Part shown: positions 8,985-18,714 of the stretch, in pieces
Position numbering within the stretch: position 1 is the first letter of the stretch
Layout: the number at the start of each line of letters is the position of its first letter
DNA from: Phaeacidiphilus oryzae TH49
GTDB lineage: Bacteria > Actinomycetota > Actinomycetes > Streptomycetales > Streptomycetaceae
Direction: 5' to 3'
Assembly: GCF_000744815.1 (NCBI RefSeq)
Contig: NZ_JQMQ01000005.1
Span: forward strand, 2,674,055 to 2,738,054
Length of the DNA stretch: 64,000 nt
The notes under the pieces: model-generated
The model's input: only the letters and a program-made list of their open reading frames with translations
The model's database searches: none
What the model was told of the DNA's origin: nothing
Program-made: the position numbers and the translations under genes

Positions 8985-10181
8985 TCACGCCCGCGCCACG
9001 CCGTCCGCGCGCGCTGCCGCCGCGACCGCGTCCGCAACCGCGGGGGCGACCCGCGGGTCGAACGGCGACGGGATGACCTTGTCGGCGGAGAGTTCGCCGT
9101 CGACCACGGACGCCAGCGCCTCCGCCGCCGCCACCTTCATCCCCTCGGTGATCTGCGAGGCCCGGACCCGCAGCGCCCCCGCGAAGATCCCCGGGAACGC
9201 CAGCACGTTGTTGATCTGGTTCGGGAAGTCCGACCGCCCGGTCGCCACCACCGCGGCGTACTTCGCCGCGACCTCCGGCAGCACCTCCGGCGTCGGGTTG
9301 GCCATCGCGAAGATGAAGCAGCCCTCGGCCATGGTGGCCACGATCTCCTCCGGCACGTTGCCGCCGGAGACGCCGATGAAGACGTCCGCCCCGGCCAGCG
9401 CGTCGGCCAAGGTGCCGGTCAGCGCCGCCTTGTTGGTGATCCCGGCGATCTCCGACTTCACCGCGGTGAGGTCGGTCCGGCCCGGCTCGACGACGCCCTT
9501 GCGGTCGCACAGCGCGACGTCGCCGATGCCCGCGCTGAGGAGGATCTTGGCGATCGCGATGCCGGCCGCGCCCGCACCGGAGATGACCGCCCGCAACTCG
9601 CCCAGCTCACGCCCGCTCAGCTTCGCGGCGTTGCGCAGCGCGGCGAGGGTGACCACGGCGGTGCCGTGCTGGTCGTCGTGGAAGACCGGGATGTCCAGCC
9701 GCTCCTTGAGCCTGCGCTCGATCTCGAAGCACCGCGGCGCTGCGATGTCCTCGAGGTTGACGCCGCCGAAGGAGGGCGCGAGGCGGGCGACGGTCTCCAC
9801 GATCTCGTCCACGCCCGTGCAGTCCAGGGCCAGCGGAACCGCGTCCACCCCGCCGAACTGCTTGAACAGGATGGCCTTGCCCTCCATCACGGGCAGTGAG
9901 GCCTCGGGGCCGATGTCGCCGAGGCCGAGGACGGCCGTGCCGTCCGTGACCACGGCGACCACGTTCGACTTCCAGGTGTACTCGTGCACCAGTTCCGGCT
10001 GCTCCGCGATGCCGGAGCAGACCCGCGCCACCCCGGGGGTGTACGCGAGGGACAGGTCGTCAGCATTGTTGACCGGCACGGTCGCGCTGATCTCCAGCTT
10101 TCCGCCGCGATGCAGGCCGAAAGCCGGATCGATGGGTTCGGCGGACCCAGCCGTGCGGGGTTCGATGATCTCCGCTGCCAC
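8985..10181 (-). CDS. NAD(P)-dependent malic enzyme
   Basis: Oxidative decarboxylation of malate to pyruvate, linking the TCA cycle to gluconeogenesis and NAD(P)H supply. Motifs: [44 protein letters not shown] and a Rossmann stretch [26 protein letters not shown] lies near the C-terminus. GTG 10181 gives 398 residues and follows AAGAGG at about 5 bp, matching the usual start of the family (VAAEIIEPR). A longer open frame reaches 10283, but that extension looks like upstream DNA rather than protein. Confidence 0.93.
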   Translation of the reverse strand: MAAEIIEPRTAGSAEPIDPAFGLHRGGKLEISATVPVNNADDLSLAYTPGVARVCSGIAEQPELVHEYTWKSNVVAVVTDGTAVLGLGDIGPEASLPVMEGKAILFKQFGGVDAVPLALDCTGVDEIVETVARLAPSFGGVNLEDIAAPRCFEIERRLKERLDIPVFHDDQHGTAVVTLAALRNAAKLSGRELGELRAVISGAGAAGIAIAKILLSAGIGDVALCDRKGVVEPGRTDLTAVKSEIAGITNKAALTGTLADALAGADVFIGVSGGNVPEEIVATMAEGCFIFAMANPTPEVLPEVAAKYAAVVATGRSDFPNQINNVLAFPGIFAGALRVRASQITEGMKVAAAEALASVVDGELSADKVIPSPFDPRVAPAVADAVAAAARADGVARA

Positions 10182-10527
10182 GATGACCTCTTCGTCGTTC
10201 GGGGTGAGGGTTTGCGGTGCTCTCCGGTCGGTGCCGGTGCTGACCCTAGCCGGGACAAAGCCCTCGCACCTAGGGCTTTCCATCCCTTAACGCGTATGTC
10301 ACGTCGGTCACGCGACCGCCAGGGGGTACTTGGGGTGTCGAGCGGCGGGGGCTACGGCGCGCTTCGGCTGCCGTTCCGGTGCCGTACATCAACGACGGGG
10401 GTCACCCGTTACGCAAGTTTGACACATCGAAAGGCCCGCGCGGGAGGCGGGGGGTGGCACAGTATCCGTGCTCAGCCCGCACGACAGCAAGGTCAGCAAG
10501 GTCGGCATCCACCTCAGGGAGCTCACC

Positions 10528-11526
10528 ATGGCCCGACGCTCGTCCGCAAGGCTCGCACCTCTCAGCCCCCGCACTCCCCTCTCCGCCCTCGGCGCCCTCG
10601 TCGCCGCCGGCGCGCTGCTCACCGTCTCCGCCTGCAGCTCGAACGCGACCGGCTCCGGGGGCGGCGGCTCCAGCAGCTCCTCCGGCGGCGGCGGTTCCTC
10701 AACGGCCGCCTCCGCCATCCCCTCTGAGTCCCCGGACACGGCGCTGACCTCGATGGTCCCGTCGGCGCTGAAGAGCGCCGGCGCCATCCGGATCGCCACC
10801 GACGCCTCCTACGCGCCCAACGAGTTCAAGGACTCCGGCGGGAACATCGTCGGGATGGACGTCGACCTGGGCACCGCCATCGCCCAGAAGCTCGGCCTCA
10901 AGGCGCAGTTCCAGAACGCCACCTTCGACGGCATCATCGGCGGCGTCCTGGCCAGGAAGTACGACATCTCGCTCTCCTCCTTCACCATCACCGCGGCCCG
11001 CGAGAAGCAGGTCGACATGGTCAGCTACTTCACCGCCGGAATGCAGTTCGCGGTGAAGGCCGGCAACCCCTCGAAGATCCCGGCGAGCGGCTACCCGACG
11101 AACGTCTGCGGCTTCAAGACCTCCGTCCAGACCGGCACCACCGAGGCCGACGACATCTCCGGCCACATCAACCCGGCCTGCACCAAGGCCGGCAAGAAGC
11201 CGATCCCGAACGGCGGAGACAAATTCGACCAGCAAACCGACGCCACGACCTCCCTCGCCAGCGGTCGAGATGACGTGATGTACGCGGACTCCCCGGTCGT
11301 CGCATACGCGGTCACCCAGTCCCACGGACAGGTGCAGGCCCTTGGCGGCGTGTACGCCAGCCAGCCCTACGGCGTCGTCATCCCCAAGGGCGGCCGGCTC
11401 CCCCAGGCCGTGCAGGGCGCGATCAAGGACCTGATGGCGGACGGCACCTACAAGAAGATCCTCGCCAAGTGGCACGTCGACTCCGGGGCGATCGCCACCT
11501 CGGCCGTCAATCCCGCGGCGCAGTGA
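10528..11526 (+). CDS. ABC transporter substrate-binding lipoprotein, polar amino acid type
   Basis: Extracytoplasmic binding protein of a three-gene importer. The signal peptide ends in lipobox LTVSAC (lipid-anchored Cys36), followed by a Ser/Gly-rich linker. The SBP family-3 fold is indicated by [51 protein letters not shown] and a C-terminal [17 protein letters not shown] 10528 is preceded by CAGGGAG. The stop overlaps the permease start (TGATG). The ligand, such as glutamate or another amino acid, cannot be fixed from sequence. Confidence 0.9.
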   Translation: MARRSSARLAPLSPRTPLSALGALVAAGALLTVSACSSNATGSGGGGSSSSSGGGGSSTAASAIPSESPDTALTSMVPSALKSAGAIRIATDASYAPNEFKDSGGNIVGMDVDLGTAIAQKLGLKAQFQNATFDGIIGGVLARKYDISLSSFTITAAREKQVDMVSYFTAGMQFAVKAGNPSKIPASGYPTNVCGFKTSVQTGTTEADDISGHINPACTKAGKKPIPNGGDKFDQQTDATTSLASGRDDVMYADSPVVAYAVTQSHGQVQALGGVYASQPYGVVIPKGGRLPQAVQGAIKDLMADGTYKKILAKWHVDSGAIATSAVNPAAQ

Positions 11527-12506
11527 TGGCGCCGGACGACACCCCGGCCACCACCCAGCAGCAGCCCCCCGAGGAGATCCGGGCCGTCCCGGTCCGCCAC
11601 CCGGGCCGCTGGGTGGCGGTCGCGGTGCTCGCCGTGCTGGCCGCGATGTTCGGCCACCTGGTCGCCACCAACAAGGCCCTCCAGCTCTCGGTGGTGCGCC
11701 AGTACGTCTTCAACCCCGCCATCACCCACGGCGTGGTCGTCACCCTGGAGTTGACGATCCTGTCGATGCTGATCGGCGTGGCCGGCGGGATCCTGCTGGC
11801 CGTCATGCGGCTGTCGCCCAACCCGGTGCTCTCCGGCGTCTCCTGGCTGTACCTCTGGGTCTTCCGCGGGACGCCGGTCCTGGTCCAGCTGCTGGTCTGG
11901 AACTTCCTCGGGGCGCTGGTGCCGGTGGTCTCGATCGGCGTCCCGTTCGGCCCGGGCTTCGCCTCCACCTCGTACAACACCCTGGTGCCGACGTTCACGG
12001 CGGCGCTGCTGGGACTGGGCCTCAACGAGGCCGCGTACATGGCGGAGATCGTCCGGGCCGGGATCCTCTCGGTCGACGAGGGGCAGAACGAGGCGGCCTC
12101 CTCGCTCGGCATGACCCGCGGTCAGACCCTGCGCAGGATCGTGCTGCCGCAGGCCATGCGCATGATCATCCCGCCCACCGGCAACGAGATCATCTCGATG
12201 CTGAAGACCACCTCGCTGGTGAGCGTGATCGCGCTGGAGGAACTGACCCGGGCCACCGAGGACATCTACGCCCGGACCTTCCAGAACATCCCGATGCTGA
12301 TGGTCGCCTGCTGCTGGTACCTGTTCCTCACCTCGCTGCTGACCATCGCCCAGTACTACGTGGAGCGGCACTACGCCCGGGGCGCCAACCGCGAGCTGCC
12401 GCCGACCCCCTGGCAGCGCGTCAGGCGCACCCTCTTCTCGCTCCGCCGCCAGCCGGTGCCCACGGCCGCGGCGGCCCAGGCAGCACCACCGGGAGCAGCC
12501 AGATGA
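11526..12506 (+). CDS. Amino acid ABC transporter permease
   Basis: 326-residue inner-membrane permease of the HisM/GlnP type with about five to six membrane segments: near 30-50, then 70-90 ([19 protein letters not shown]), 110-140, 165-185 and 265-290. The EAA loop reads [23 protein letters not shown] and couples to the ATPase. [18 protein letters not shown] is typical of the family. It overlaps the binding-protein gene by one base and the ATPase gene by four, so the three genes form one operon and one complex. The long cytoplasmic C-tail is Arg/Pro-rich. Confidence 0.9.
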   Translation: MAPDDTPATTQQQPPEEIRAVPVRHPGRWVAVAVLAVLAAMFGHLVATNKALQLSVVRQYVFNPAITHGVVVTLELTILSMLIGVAGGILLAVMRLSPNPVLSGVSWLYLWVFRGTPVLVQLLVWNFLGALVPVVSIGVPFGPGFASTSYNTLVPTFTAALLGLGLNEAAYMAEIVRAGILSVDEGQNEAASSLGMTRGQTLRRIVLPQAMRMIIPPTGNEIISMLKTTSLVSVIALEELTRATEDIYARTFQNIPMLMVACCWYLFLTSLLTIAQYYVERHYARGANRELPPTPWQRVRRTLFSLRRQPVPTAAAAQAAPPGAAR

Positions 12507-13264
12507 ACGTGATGGTCCGTGCCGAGTCCGTGCACAAGCGCTTCGGCCTGCTGGAGGTCCTGCGCGGGGTCGATCTGGAGGTGTCGGAGCGCGAGGTGTG
12601 CTGCCTCATCGGCCCGTCCGGCTCCGGGAAGTCCACGTTCCTGCGCTGCATCAACCACCTGGAGAAGATCAACGCCGGCCGGCTGTGGGTGGGCGGCGAG
12701 CTGGTCGGCTACCGCGAACACGGCGGCCGGCTGCACGAGTTGAGGGACCGCGAGGTGGCCAGGAAGCGCCGGGACATCGGGATGGTCTTCCAGCGGTTCA
12801 ACCTCTTCCCGCACATGACGGCGATGGAGAACGTGGTGGAGGCGCCGATCCGGGTGCTCGGCCGCGGCAGGGCCGAGGCCAGGGAGACCGCGCGGCGGCT
12901 CCTCGACCGGGTCGGCCTGGCCGCCAAGGCCGACGCCTACCCCGCGCAGCTCTCCGGCGGCCAGCAGCAGCGGGTGGCGATCGCCCGCGCCCTCGCCATG
13001 GACCCCAAGCTGATGCTCTTCGACGAGCCCACCTCGGCGCTCGACCCGGAGCTGGTGGGGGAGGTGCTGGACGTCATGCGGGGGCTCGCCGAGGAGGGGA
13101 TGACGATGATCGTCGTCACCCACGAGATGGGCTTCGCCCGGGAGGTCGGCGACTCGCTGGTCTTCCTGGACCAGGGGGTGATCATCGAATCCGGCCGCCC
13201 GCGGGAGGTGCTGTCCGCTCCGCGCCACGAGCGCACCCGGTCGTTCCTCTCCAAGGTGTTGTGA
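12503..13264 (+). CDS. Amino acid ABC transporter ATP-binding protein
   Basis: 253-residue ATPase driving the importer. Walker [11 protein letters not shown]-loop [11 protein letters not shown], signature LSGGQQQR, Walker [10 protein letters not shown] and switch histidine VVTHEMGFA are all intact. It is the last gene of the operon. It resembles GlnQ/GluA-type ATPases for polar amino acids. Confidence 0.93.
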   Translation: MNVMVRAESVHKRFGLLEVLRGVDLEVSEREVCCLIGPSGSGKSTFLRCINHLEKINAGRLWVGGELVGYREHGGRLHELRDREVARKRRDIGMVFQRFNLFPHMTAMENVVEAPIRVLGRGRAEARETARRLLDRVGLAAKADAYPAQLSGGQQQRVAIARALAMDPKLMLFDEPTSALDPELVGEVLDVMRGLAEEGMTMIVVTHEMGFAREVGDSLVFLDQGVIIESGRPREVLSAPRHERTRSFLSKVL

Positions 13265-13321
13265 TCGCCGTAATACCCTGTCCCGATAGGCAGTCGTTAC
13301 CCCAGGATCCAGGACCCGCGA

Positions 13322-13864
13322 GTGGACCTCACCTCGTACGCCGATCTCGCCGTCCGGCTGGTCAACACCGAGCAGCCGGAGCGCGGCACGGACGCGCTCA
13401 CCACGGTGGAGGCGATCCGCGCGCTCTTCCCCGCGGGCAGCCGCGGGGAGCGGCTCGCCGACGAGTCGGACCTGCCCCGGCTGCGGGCGGTCCGCACCCG
13501 TCTGCGGGCGGTCTTCACCTCGGCCGCGGAGGGCGACCAGCCACGGGCCGTCGCCCTCCTCAACGAGCTCCTCGCGCAGTACCCGGTGAGCGCGGAGATC
13601 ACCGCCCACTCCGGCGAGGGCTGGCATCTCCACCTCGCGGAGAGCAACACCCCGACCGCGACGGCGATCTGCGCGGGCACGGCGTCCGCGGGCCTCGCCG
13701 CCCACCTCACCCGGCACGGCGCGGAACGCCTCGGCGTCTGCGCGGCCGCCCCCTGCCGCAACGCCTACCTGGACACCTCCACCAACCGCTCCCGCCGCTA
13801 CTGCAGCGACCGCTGCGCGACCCGCCACAACGTCGCCGCCCACCGAGCCCGCCGCCGCGGGTAG
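13322..13864 (+). CDS. CGNR zinc-finger (ABATE domain) regulator
   Basis: 180-residue protein. The N-terminal ABATE-like domain (about 5-130) is followed by a treble-clef finger with cysteines in CAAAPCRNAYLD and RYCSDRCATRHNVAAHRAR (about 138-178), the CGNR family signature. These proteins are predicted stress-linked DNA-binding regulators. GTG 13322 begins about 57 bp after the ABC ATPase stop. Target genes are unknown. Confidence 0.85.
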   Translation: MDLTSYADLAVRLVNTEQPERGTDALTTVEAIRALFPAGSRGERLADESDLPRLRAVRTRLRAVFTSAAEGDQPRAVALLNELLAQYPVSAEITAHSGEGWHLHLAESNTPTATAICAGTASAGLAAHLTRHGAERLGVCAAAPCRNAYLDTSTNRSRRYCSDRCATRHNVAAHRARRRG

Positions 13865-13866
13865 CG

Positions 13867-13975
13867 GCGCCCCGCACGCAGCGCCCCGCACGCAGCGCCC
13901 CGAACGCAGCGCCGAAGGCGCAAGTGAAGGGGCGCGGGGAACTGCGCGACCAGCCACCAACGGCGCCGCACCCGG
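13867..13975. repeat. GC-rich intergenic repeat, copy B, with 14-bp tandem array
   Basis: Three tandem 14-bp units GCGCCCCGCACGCA at 13867-13880, 13881-13894 and 13895-13908 (third unit with one change) lead into the family core AGGGGCGCGGGGAACTGCGC (from 13928) and an ACGGCGCCGCA tail near 13960. Only one arm of the palindrome is present. The element lies between the convergent CGNR and sodX genes; I see no gene in the gap 13865-14076. Confidence 0.65.
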
Positions 13976-14076
13976 CAAAGGCCCCCGGGTGGCAACCCGG
14001 ACTCCGTACCCCGCCCGCCGCAGCCCGCCGCAGCCCGCGCCTCCGGCGCGAACGGCGGGTGGGAAAAAGGAACCGC

Positions 14077-14571
14077 TCAGTTCTCCGGCAGCACCCGCCG
14101 GAACAACCCCAGCCGCCGCGCCACGCCCGGGATCCGCTCCAGCGACCTCCGCCACCGCGCCCGCTCGACGAACGCCGGAGGCGCCAGCCACGCCGTCTTG
14201 GGCCGCAGCCGGCACAGCACCCGCCCCAGCACCAGCTCCTCCGGCACCACGCCGAAGTCCCGGCTGTCGCCCTCCACCAGCGAGTTGTCCGAGAGCAGCC
14301 ACCAGCCCCCGATCCGCCGCTCCACCGCCCGCTTCACCAGCAGCAGGTCCTGCCGCAGCGGATGCCGTGCGACCACCACCGAGCCCTCCCGCACCCGCGC
14401 CCCGTACCAGCAGACCAGCCGGTCACCGTGGGCGAGCGTGGGAGCCATCGACGGCCCGTCGACGTCGACCACCCCCAGCAGCCCCGGCGCCCGCCCGCCG
14501 CCCTCCGGCGGCTCCTCCAGGAGGAACCCGGGTTCGCCGCCCCGGTCGCCGGCCTGCCGCTTCGCTGCCAT
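14077..14571 (-). CDS. sodX: Nickel superoxide dismutase maturation protease (S26 family)
   Basis: Signal-peptidase-like protease thought to trim the SodN propeptide so that the mature N-terminus can bind nickel. The catalytic Ser lies in DVDGPSMAPTL and the general-base Lys in DLLLVKRAV, followed by LLSDNS, which fits S26 peptidases. No membrane anchor is seen. It is divergent from sodN, the usual pairing. ATG 14571 gives 164 residues and is preceded by AGGGATGG; an ATG three codons upstream (14580) and a longer frame to 14622 are possible. Confidence 0.88.
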   Translation of the reverse strand: MAAKRQAGDRGGEPGFLLEEPPEGGGRAPGLLGVVDVDGPSMAPTLAHGDRLVCWYGARVREGSVVVARHPLRQDLLLVKRAVERRIGGWWLLSDNSLVEGDSRDFGVVPEELVLGRVLCRLRPKTAWLAPPAFVERARWRRSLERIPGVARRLGLFRRVLPEN

Positions 14572-14783
14572 CCCAACCATCCCTACACACCCGCCACGCT
14601 CAGTGCTCTCACGCCCTGACAAGACCTAAGCGGAACGCACCCGCTCCGTCTTCCATCTTCTCGGAGCCGGCCCGGAAGTCCACCGCCCATACCGCTTTTG
14701 TCCTAGGACCCGGGGGCAGACGCGAGAAAGAAGCCGATCGAGAGTAGTGTCACCCCGGGAAGACGATCACAGGAAGGACTCCC

Positions 14784-15179
14784 ATGTTCTCTCGACTGTT
14801 CGCGCCGCGGGTCACCGTCCACGCTCACTGCGACCTGCCCTGCGGTGTCTACGACCCGGCCCAGGCCCGCATCGAGGCGGAGTCTGTGAAGGCGGTCCAG
14901 GAGAAGTACCAGGCGAACGAGGACCCGCACTTCCGTGCGCGGGCCACGGTCATCAAGGAGGAGCGCGCGGAGCTGGCCAAGCACCACGTCTCCGTCCTCT
15001 GGAGCGACTACTTCAAGGCCCCGCACTTCGAGAAGTACCCCCAGCTCCACCAGCTGGTGAACGACACCCTCAAGGCCCTGAGCGCCGCCAAGGGCTCCAC
15101 CGACCCGGCGACCGGCCAGAAGGCGCTGGACCTGATCGCCGAGATCGACAAGATCTTCTGGGAGACCAAGCGCGGCTGA
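14784..15179 (+). CDS. sodN: Nickel-dependent superoxide dismutase
   Basis: Dismutates superoxide in the cytoplasm with a nickel centre. The precursor has a 14-residue propeptide (MFSRLFAPRVTVHA). The mature protein begins HCDLPCGVYDP, the nickel hook, with ligands His1, Cys2 and Cys6 of the mature form. Mature length is 117 residues, the normal size. ATG 14784 follows AGGAAGG. The divergent sodX supplies maturation. In Streptomyces, sodN is induced by nickel; I do not recognise a specific operator here. Confidence 0.97.
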   Translation: MFSRLFAPRVTVHAHCDLPCGVYDPAQARIEAESVKAVQEKYQANEDPHFRARATVIKEERAELAKHHVSVLWSDYFKAPHFEKYPQLHQLVNDTLKALSAAKGSTDPATGQKALDLIAEIDKIFWETKRG

Positions 15180-15204
15180 ACCGGCCGACACCGCGTCAAC
15201 CTCC

Positions 15205-15242
15205 GAGGCCGCATCCGCCCCCCACGGGCCGGGTGCGGCCTC
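15205..15242 (+). terminator. Hairpin terminator after sodN
   Basis: Inverted repeat GAGGCCGCA (15205-15213) and TGCGGCCTC (15234-15242), 26 bp after the sodN stop, followed by GTCGTTCC. It precedes the acetyltransferase gene. Confidence 0.65.
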
Positions 15243-15307
15243 GTCGTTCCCCCGCCCGGATTCCTCCGCAGTTGCTTCATGGACACGATCGCGGTAAAGC
15301 TCAGCGC

Positions 15308-15844
15308 ATGGAACAGGGGATCATCGACGCGGGGAGGATCAGACTCCGCCCGTTCAGCGGCGCGGACATCGGTTGGGTGTACCAGGTGTCACTCGACCCC
15401 GCGATCCAGCACTACATCCACGTTCCGATCCCCTACGGCCCGCAGGAGGCCAGGTACTTCGTCGAGGAGCTCGCGATCGCCGGCTGGCACCGGCGCACCC
15501 GCGTGGAGTTCCTGGTCGAGGACGCCGCCTCCGGTCGGCGCCTGGGCCGGGTCGGGATCGGCCTGGTCACGCCGGGCCAGGGGGACCTGGGCTTCTGGAC
15601 CGCCCCGGACGCCCGCGGCCAGGGCGTGGCCACCGAGGCGGTGCGCGCGGTCTGCGGCTGGGCGTTCACCGTGCTCGGCCTCGACCTGCTGGAGTGGCGC
15701 GGCGAGGTCGGCCACTTCGAGGCGCTGCGGGTGATCGAGAAGACCGGCTTCCGGCTGGAGGCGGGGCTGCGCAAGCGGCTGGTCCACCGCGGCGGCCGGG
15801 TGGACGCCTGGGTGGCCTCGCTGCTGGCCACCGAGCTGGTCTGA
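15308..15844 (+). CDS. GNAT family N-acetyltransferase (RimJ/RimL-like)
   Basis: 178-residue acetyltransferase starting IDAGRIRLRPFSGADI, with the acetyl-CoA site in GFWTAPDARGQGVATEAVRA (R/Q-x-x-G-x-A pattern) and VIEKTGFRLEAGLRKRLVH near the C-terminus. This layout matches GNATs that acetylate protein N-termini or small amines; the substrate is unknown. It stands alone after the sodN terminator. Confidence 0.85.
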   Translation: MEQGIIDAGRIRLRPFSGADIGWVYQVSLDPAIQHYIHVPIPYGPQEARYFVEELAIAGWHRRTRVEFLVEDAASGRRLGRVGIGLVTPGQGDLGFWTAPDARGQGVATEAVRAVCGWAFTVLGLDLLEWRGEVGHFEALRVIEKTGFRLEAGLRKRLVHRGGRVDAWVASLLATELV

Positions 15845-15921
15845 GCGCGGGTGCCGCGCCGGGGTCCGCCGGCTCTATGCTGATGCACCGTCAACGCCTG
15901 TGCGCAGTGGGGGGAGCCGCG

Positions 15922-16618
15922 ATGAGCGACCGGCAGGACAGGGACAGGGACAGGGACAGCGAGCGCAGGCCGGGCCTCCGGGCCTCGGACGCCGAGCGCG
16001 AGGCCGTGGTGGACCGGCTGAACGCCGCCGTCGGCGAGGGCCGCCTCGATCTGGAGGAGTTCAGCGAGCGCCTCGATCTCGCCCTCTCCGCGCGCACCCG
16101 CGAGGAGCTGGACCCCCTTCTGGAGGATCTGCCGTCGGCTCCTGCCGCGGAGGAGGCCGGGAAGGCCGGGGAGGCACCGCCGCGGCGGCTGGCGGGTGCC
16201 CGAGCGCAATCTCCACATCAGCCTGCTCGGCGGGGTCGACTGGGACCTCACCCAGGCCGAGCTGTCCGCCCCGGTGGTCACCCTCCACCAGTACTCGCTG
16301 GTCGGCGGCACCAGCATCGCCGTCCCACCGGGGGTCCGGGTGGAGGCCCTGGGCTTCGGGATCCTCGGTGGCCGGTCGGTCGCGGTGGACGAGCGCGGGC
16401 TCGGGCCGAACGCGCCGGTGCTGCGGGTGGTCTCGTTCTCGGTCATCGGCGGCATCCACATCCGCAGCAGCCGCCGGCTCTCCCGCGACTACGAGGCCGC
16501 CCTGATGGCCCGTGAGGAGCGCCGTGCGGCCCGCAGGATGGTCCGCGAGGGGCTCCGGGAGTCCCGGCGCGAACTCCGCCGGGAACTGCGCTCCCAGCGC
16601 CGCGCACGGCGCTACTGA
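15922..16618 (+). pseudogene. DUF1707 protein with single-base frameshift
   Basis: The first part (from ATG 15922) encodes the DUF1707 signature GLRASDAEREAVVDRLN, then EGRLDLEEFSERLDLAL. Near 16190 the frame is lost; removing one base in CGGCTGGCGGGTG restores RRWRVPERNLHISLLGGV and a full C-terminal domain ending SQRRARRY at 16618. The repaired product would be 231 residues. The C-terminal part resembles the cell-wall-active antibiotic-response domain often fused to DUF1707. A (GACAGG)n run lies at 15937-15960. This is either a true pseudogene or a sequence error; intact codon use on both sides favours error. Confidence 0.75.
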
Positions 16619-16637
16619 CGCCCCGTCACGGAGCCGC

Positions 16638-17363
16638 TCAGGCGGGGGCGGGACGGCCGGGGAGGCCCAGCCGGTCCGCCGTGTCCTCCACCGTCCAGGC
16701 GAAGAACCCGTCGGCGGGGTCGGCGCTGCCGACGAGATGGCCGAAGAGCTCGAAGCCGATCATCCCGATGAGCTGGATCCACACCCCGATCGCCCGGGCC
16801 AGCACCGTCCCCGACAGGTTCGGCGCCAGCTCCGCTCCCAGCCGCCTCAGCTGCTCCGCGAACTCACCGCGGACGGCCGGCGGATCCCCCGCCGGCCGCA
16901 GCTCCCCGGCGTGCTCCTCCAGCAGCCCGAGCATCAGTACGGGCACCCGGGCGGCCGGCTGCACGGTCTCCTTGGGCGCGGCGTAGCCCGGCACCGGCGT
17001 CCCGTAGAGGAGGGCGTACTCGTGGGGATGGGCCTTCGACCAGGCGCGCACCGCCCGGGCCAGCGCCCGCCAGCACCCCCGTACGCCCTCCGCCGCGCGC
17101 TCGCGCCGGGCGTGGGCGACCGCCCGCTCCGCCGCCTCGCCCAGTGCGTCGTAGGCATCCATGATCAGCGCCGTGAGGAGCTCGTCCCGACTGGCGAAAT
17201 AGCGGTACAGCGCGGAGGACGCCATCCCCAGCTCTCTGGCCACGGCTCTCAGCGAGAGGCGCTGCGGGCCGTCGGCGGCGAGCTGGCGGCGCGCCTCCGT
17301 CTTGATCTCCTGGGTGAGCTGGGCGCGGGCACGGGCCCTCGCCCCTTCGATCGCCGGTGCCAT
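16638..17363 (-). CDS. TetR family transcriptional regulator (WHG-type C-terminal domain)
   Basis: 241-residue repressor. The HTH (about 15-65) shows SLRAVARELGMASSALYRYF, the TetR recognition region. The C-terminal part has AHPHEYALLYGTPVPGY, typical of the WHG ligand-binding domain. It is divergent from a deazaflavin-dependent oxidoreductase, and two palindromes in the shared intergenic region (17386-17403 and 17442-17458) are likely its operators. Confidence 0.88.
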   Translation of the reverse strand: MAPAIEGARARARAQLTQEIKTEARRQLAADGPQRLSLRAVARELGMASSALYRYFASRDELLTALIMDAYDALGEAAERAVAHARRERAAEGVRGCWRALARAVRAWSKAHPHEYALLYGTPVPGYAAPKETVQPAARVPVLMLGLLEEHAGELRPAGDPPAVRGEFAEQLRRLGAELAPNLSGTVLARAIGVWIQLIGMIGFELFGHLVGSADPADGFFAWTVEDTADRLGLPGRPAPA

Positions 17364-17385
17364 GCGTACCAGTCTGCCATGAAAA

Positions 17386-17458
17386 CGAGAGCACTGCTCT
17401 TGACGCGGAGCAGGGGACGCGTCATAGTCGAGTCAAGAAAACGAGAGCACCGCTCTCG
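17386..17458. promoter_or_regulatory. Paired TetR operators and promoter in a divergent region
   Basis: A perfect palindrome CGAGAGC-ACC-GCTCTCG lies at 17442-17458. A near copy CGAGAGCACTGCTCTTG lies at 17386-17402. Both are preceded by GAAAA. Between them is a good promoter for the rightward gene: TTGACG (17400-17405), a 17-bp spacer and CATAGT (17423-17428). One operator overlaps the -35 and the other lies just past the expected transcription start, a layout suited to tight repression. Confidence 0.7.
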
Positions 17459-17486
17459 AAAAGGATCACCGCCCTCGGAGGCCGAG

Positions 17487-17963
17487 ATGTCCGACCAGCC
17501 CCGCCTGCTCAAGCCGACCGGCACCATGCAGCAGCTGAGCGACCGCTTCTTCCGAGGCACCCTGACCGCCCTGGCCAAGGCCGGCATCGGCACCATGGGC
17601 ACCCACATCCTGGCCGTCCGCGGCCGCAAGTCCGGCGAGTGGCGCACCACTCCGGTCTTCCCTCTGGAGTACGAGGGCGCCCGCTACCTGGTCGCCCCCC
17701 GCGGCCACACCCAGTGGGTCCGCAACATGCGGGTGACCGGCGGCGGCGAGCTCCGGCTCGGCCGCAGGACGGAGGCCTTCACCGCCACCGAACTGGCCGA
17801 CGACGACAAGCTGAAGACGGACGTCCTGCGCGCCTACCTCACCAAGTGGACCTTCCTCGACAAGCAGTTCTTCCCCGAGCTCTCCCCCACCGCCCCGGAC
17901 GAGGACTACGCCGCCCAGGCCCCCGGCTACCCGGTCTTCCGCATCACCCCCGCGGCGAGCTGA
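17487..17963 (+). CDS. Nitroreductase/deazaflavin-dependent oxidoreductase
   Basis: 158-residue protein of the split-barrel family (F420-dependent nitroreductase Ddn type). Motifs: GTHILAVRGRKSGEWRTTPV and LVAPRGHTQWVRNMRVTGG, where this family contacts F420. It probably reduces an organic substrate with F420H2. ATG 17487 follows GGAGGCC. It is divergent from, and probably repressed by, the adjacent TetR protein. The natural inducer is unknown. Confidence 0.85.
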   Translation: MSDQPRLLKPTGTMQQLSDRFFRGTLTALAKAGIGTMGTHILAVRGRKSGEWRTTPVFPLEYEGARYLVAPRGHTQWVRNMRVTGGGELRLGRRTEAFTATELADDDKLKTDVLRAYLTKWTFLDKQFFPELSPTAPDEDYAAQAPGYPVFRITPAAS

Positions 17964-18079
17964 CCCGCCGCCCGGCACCAGGCCGCCGCCCCGGCCACCG
18001 CCCCCGACCCGCCCCGCAGTCGGCGCGAGTCCGGGGCGGTGGCCCCCGCGCTGTCAGCCGGAGGCCTTAGGCTGCCACC

Positions 18080-18571
18080 ATGATCCGCACCGCCACCCCG
18101 GGCGACGTCCCGGAGATCCACGCCATGGTTCGCGAACTCGCCGAGTACGAGCGCGCGCTGAGCGAGGCTCAGGCCACCGAGGAACAGCTGCACGACGCCC
18201 TCTTCGGCGAGCATCCGGCGGCCTTCGCACTGATCGCCGAGGCGGACGAGGGGCCGTCGGCGGGCGCCACGGTCGGCTTCGCCCTCTGGTTCCTCAACTT
18301 CTCCACCTGGCGCGGGGTGCACGGGGTCTACCTGGAGGACCTCTTCGTCCGCCCGGAATTCCGCGGCGGCGGCCACGGCAAGGCGCTCCTCGTCGAACTG
18401 GCCCGGATCTGCCACGAGCGGGGCTACGGTCGCCTCGAGTGGTCGGTCCTGGACTGGAACGAACCGTCCATCGGCTTCTACAAGTCGCTCGGCGCGGTCC
18501 CGATGGACGAGTGGACGGTCTTCCGGCTGACCGATGACGCCCTCAACAGGCTTGCCACGCTGCGTACCTGA
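18080..18571 (+). CDS. GNAT family N-acetyltransferase (diamine acetyltransferase-like)
   Basis: 163-residue GNAT. It shows IRTATPGDVPEIHAMVREL at the start, YLEDLFVRPEFRGGGHGKAL (acetyl-CoA binding), and LEWSVLDWNEPSIGFYKSLGA near the end. The arrangement is like spermidine/spermine or thialysine acetyltransferases, so a small-amine substrate is likely but not proven. It is a single gene upstream of the anti-sigma/sigH pair. Confidence 0.87.
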   Translation: MIRTATPGDVPEIHAMVRELAEYERALSEAQATEEQLHDALFGEHPAAFALIAEADEGPSAGATVGFALWFLNFSTWRGVHGVYLEDLFVRPEFRGGGHGKALLVELARICHERGYGRLEWSVLDWNEPSIGFYKSLGAVPMDEWTVFRLTDDALNRLATLRT

Positions 18572-18714
18572 CGGATTACCATAAGTGACGACCGTCCATG
18601 CGAATGCGCCGACCCGCTGTCCGGTCGGCTTCGGATCGCGGTAGCGTCGCGCAGAACAGCAGCACGGCACACGGCATGAGCAGAGCATGCGCGCACAACA
18701 CCTCGGAGGTGAGG

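Noticed and set aside
10419-10447. Promoter at the perfect TTGACA (10419-10424) upstream of the amino-acid transporter
   Set aside because: No -10-like hexamer at 16-18 bp spacing; the sequence there is G-rich.
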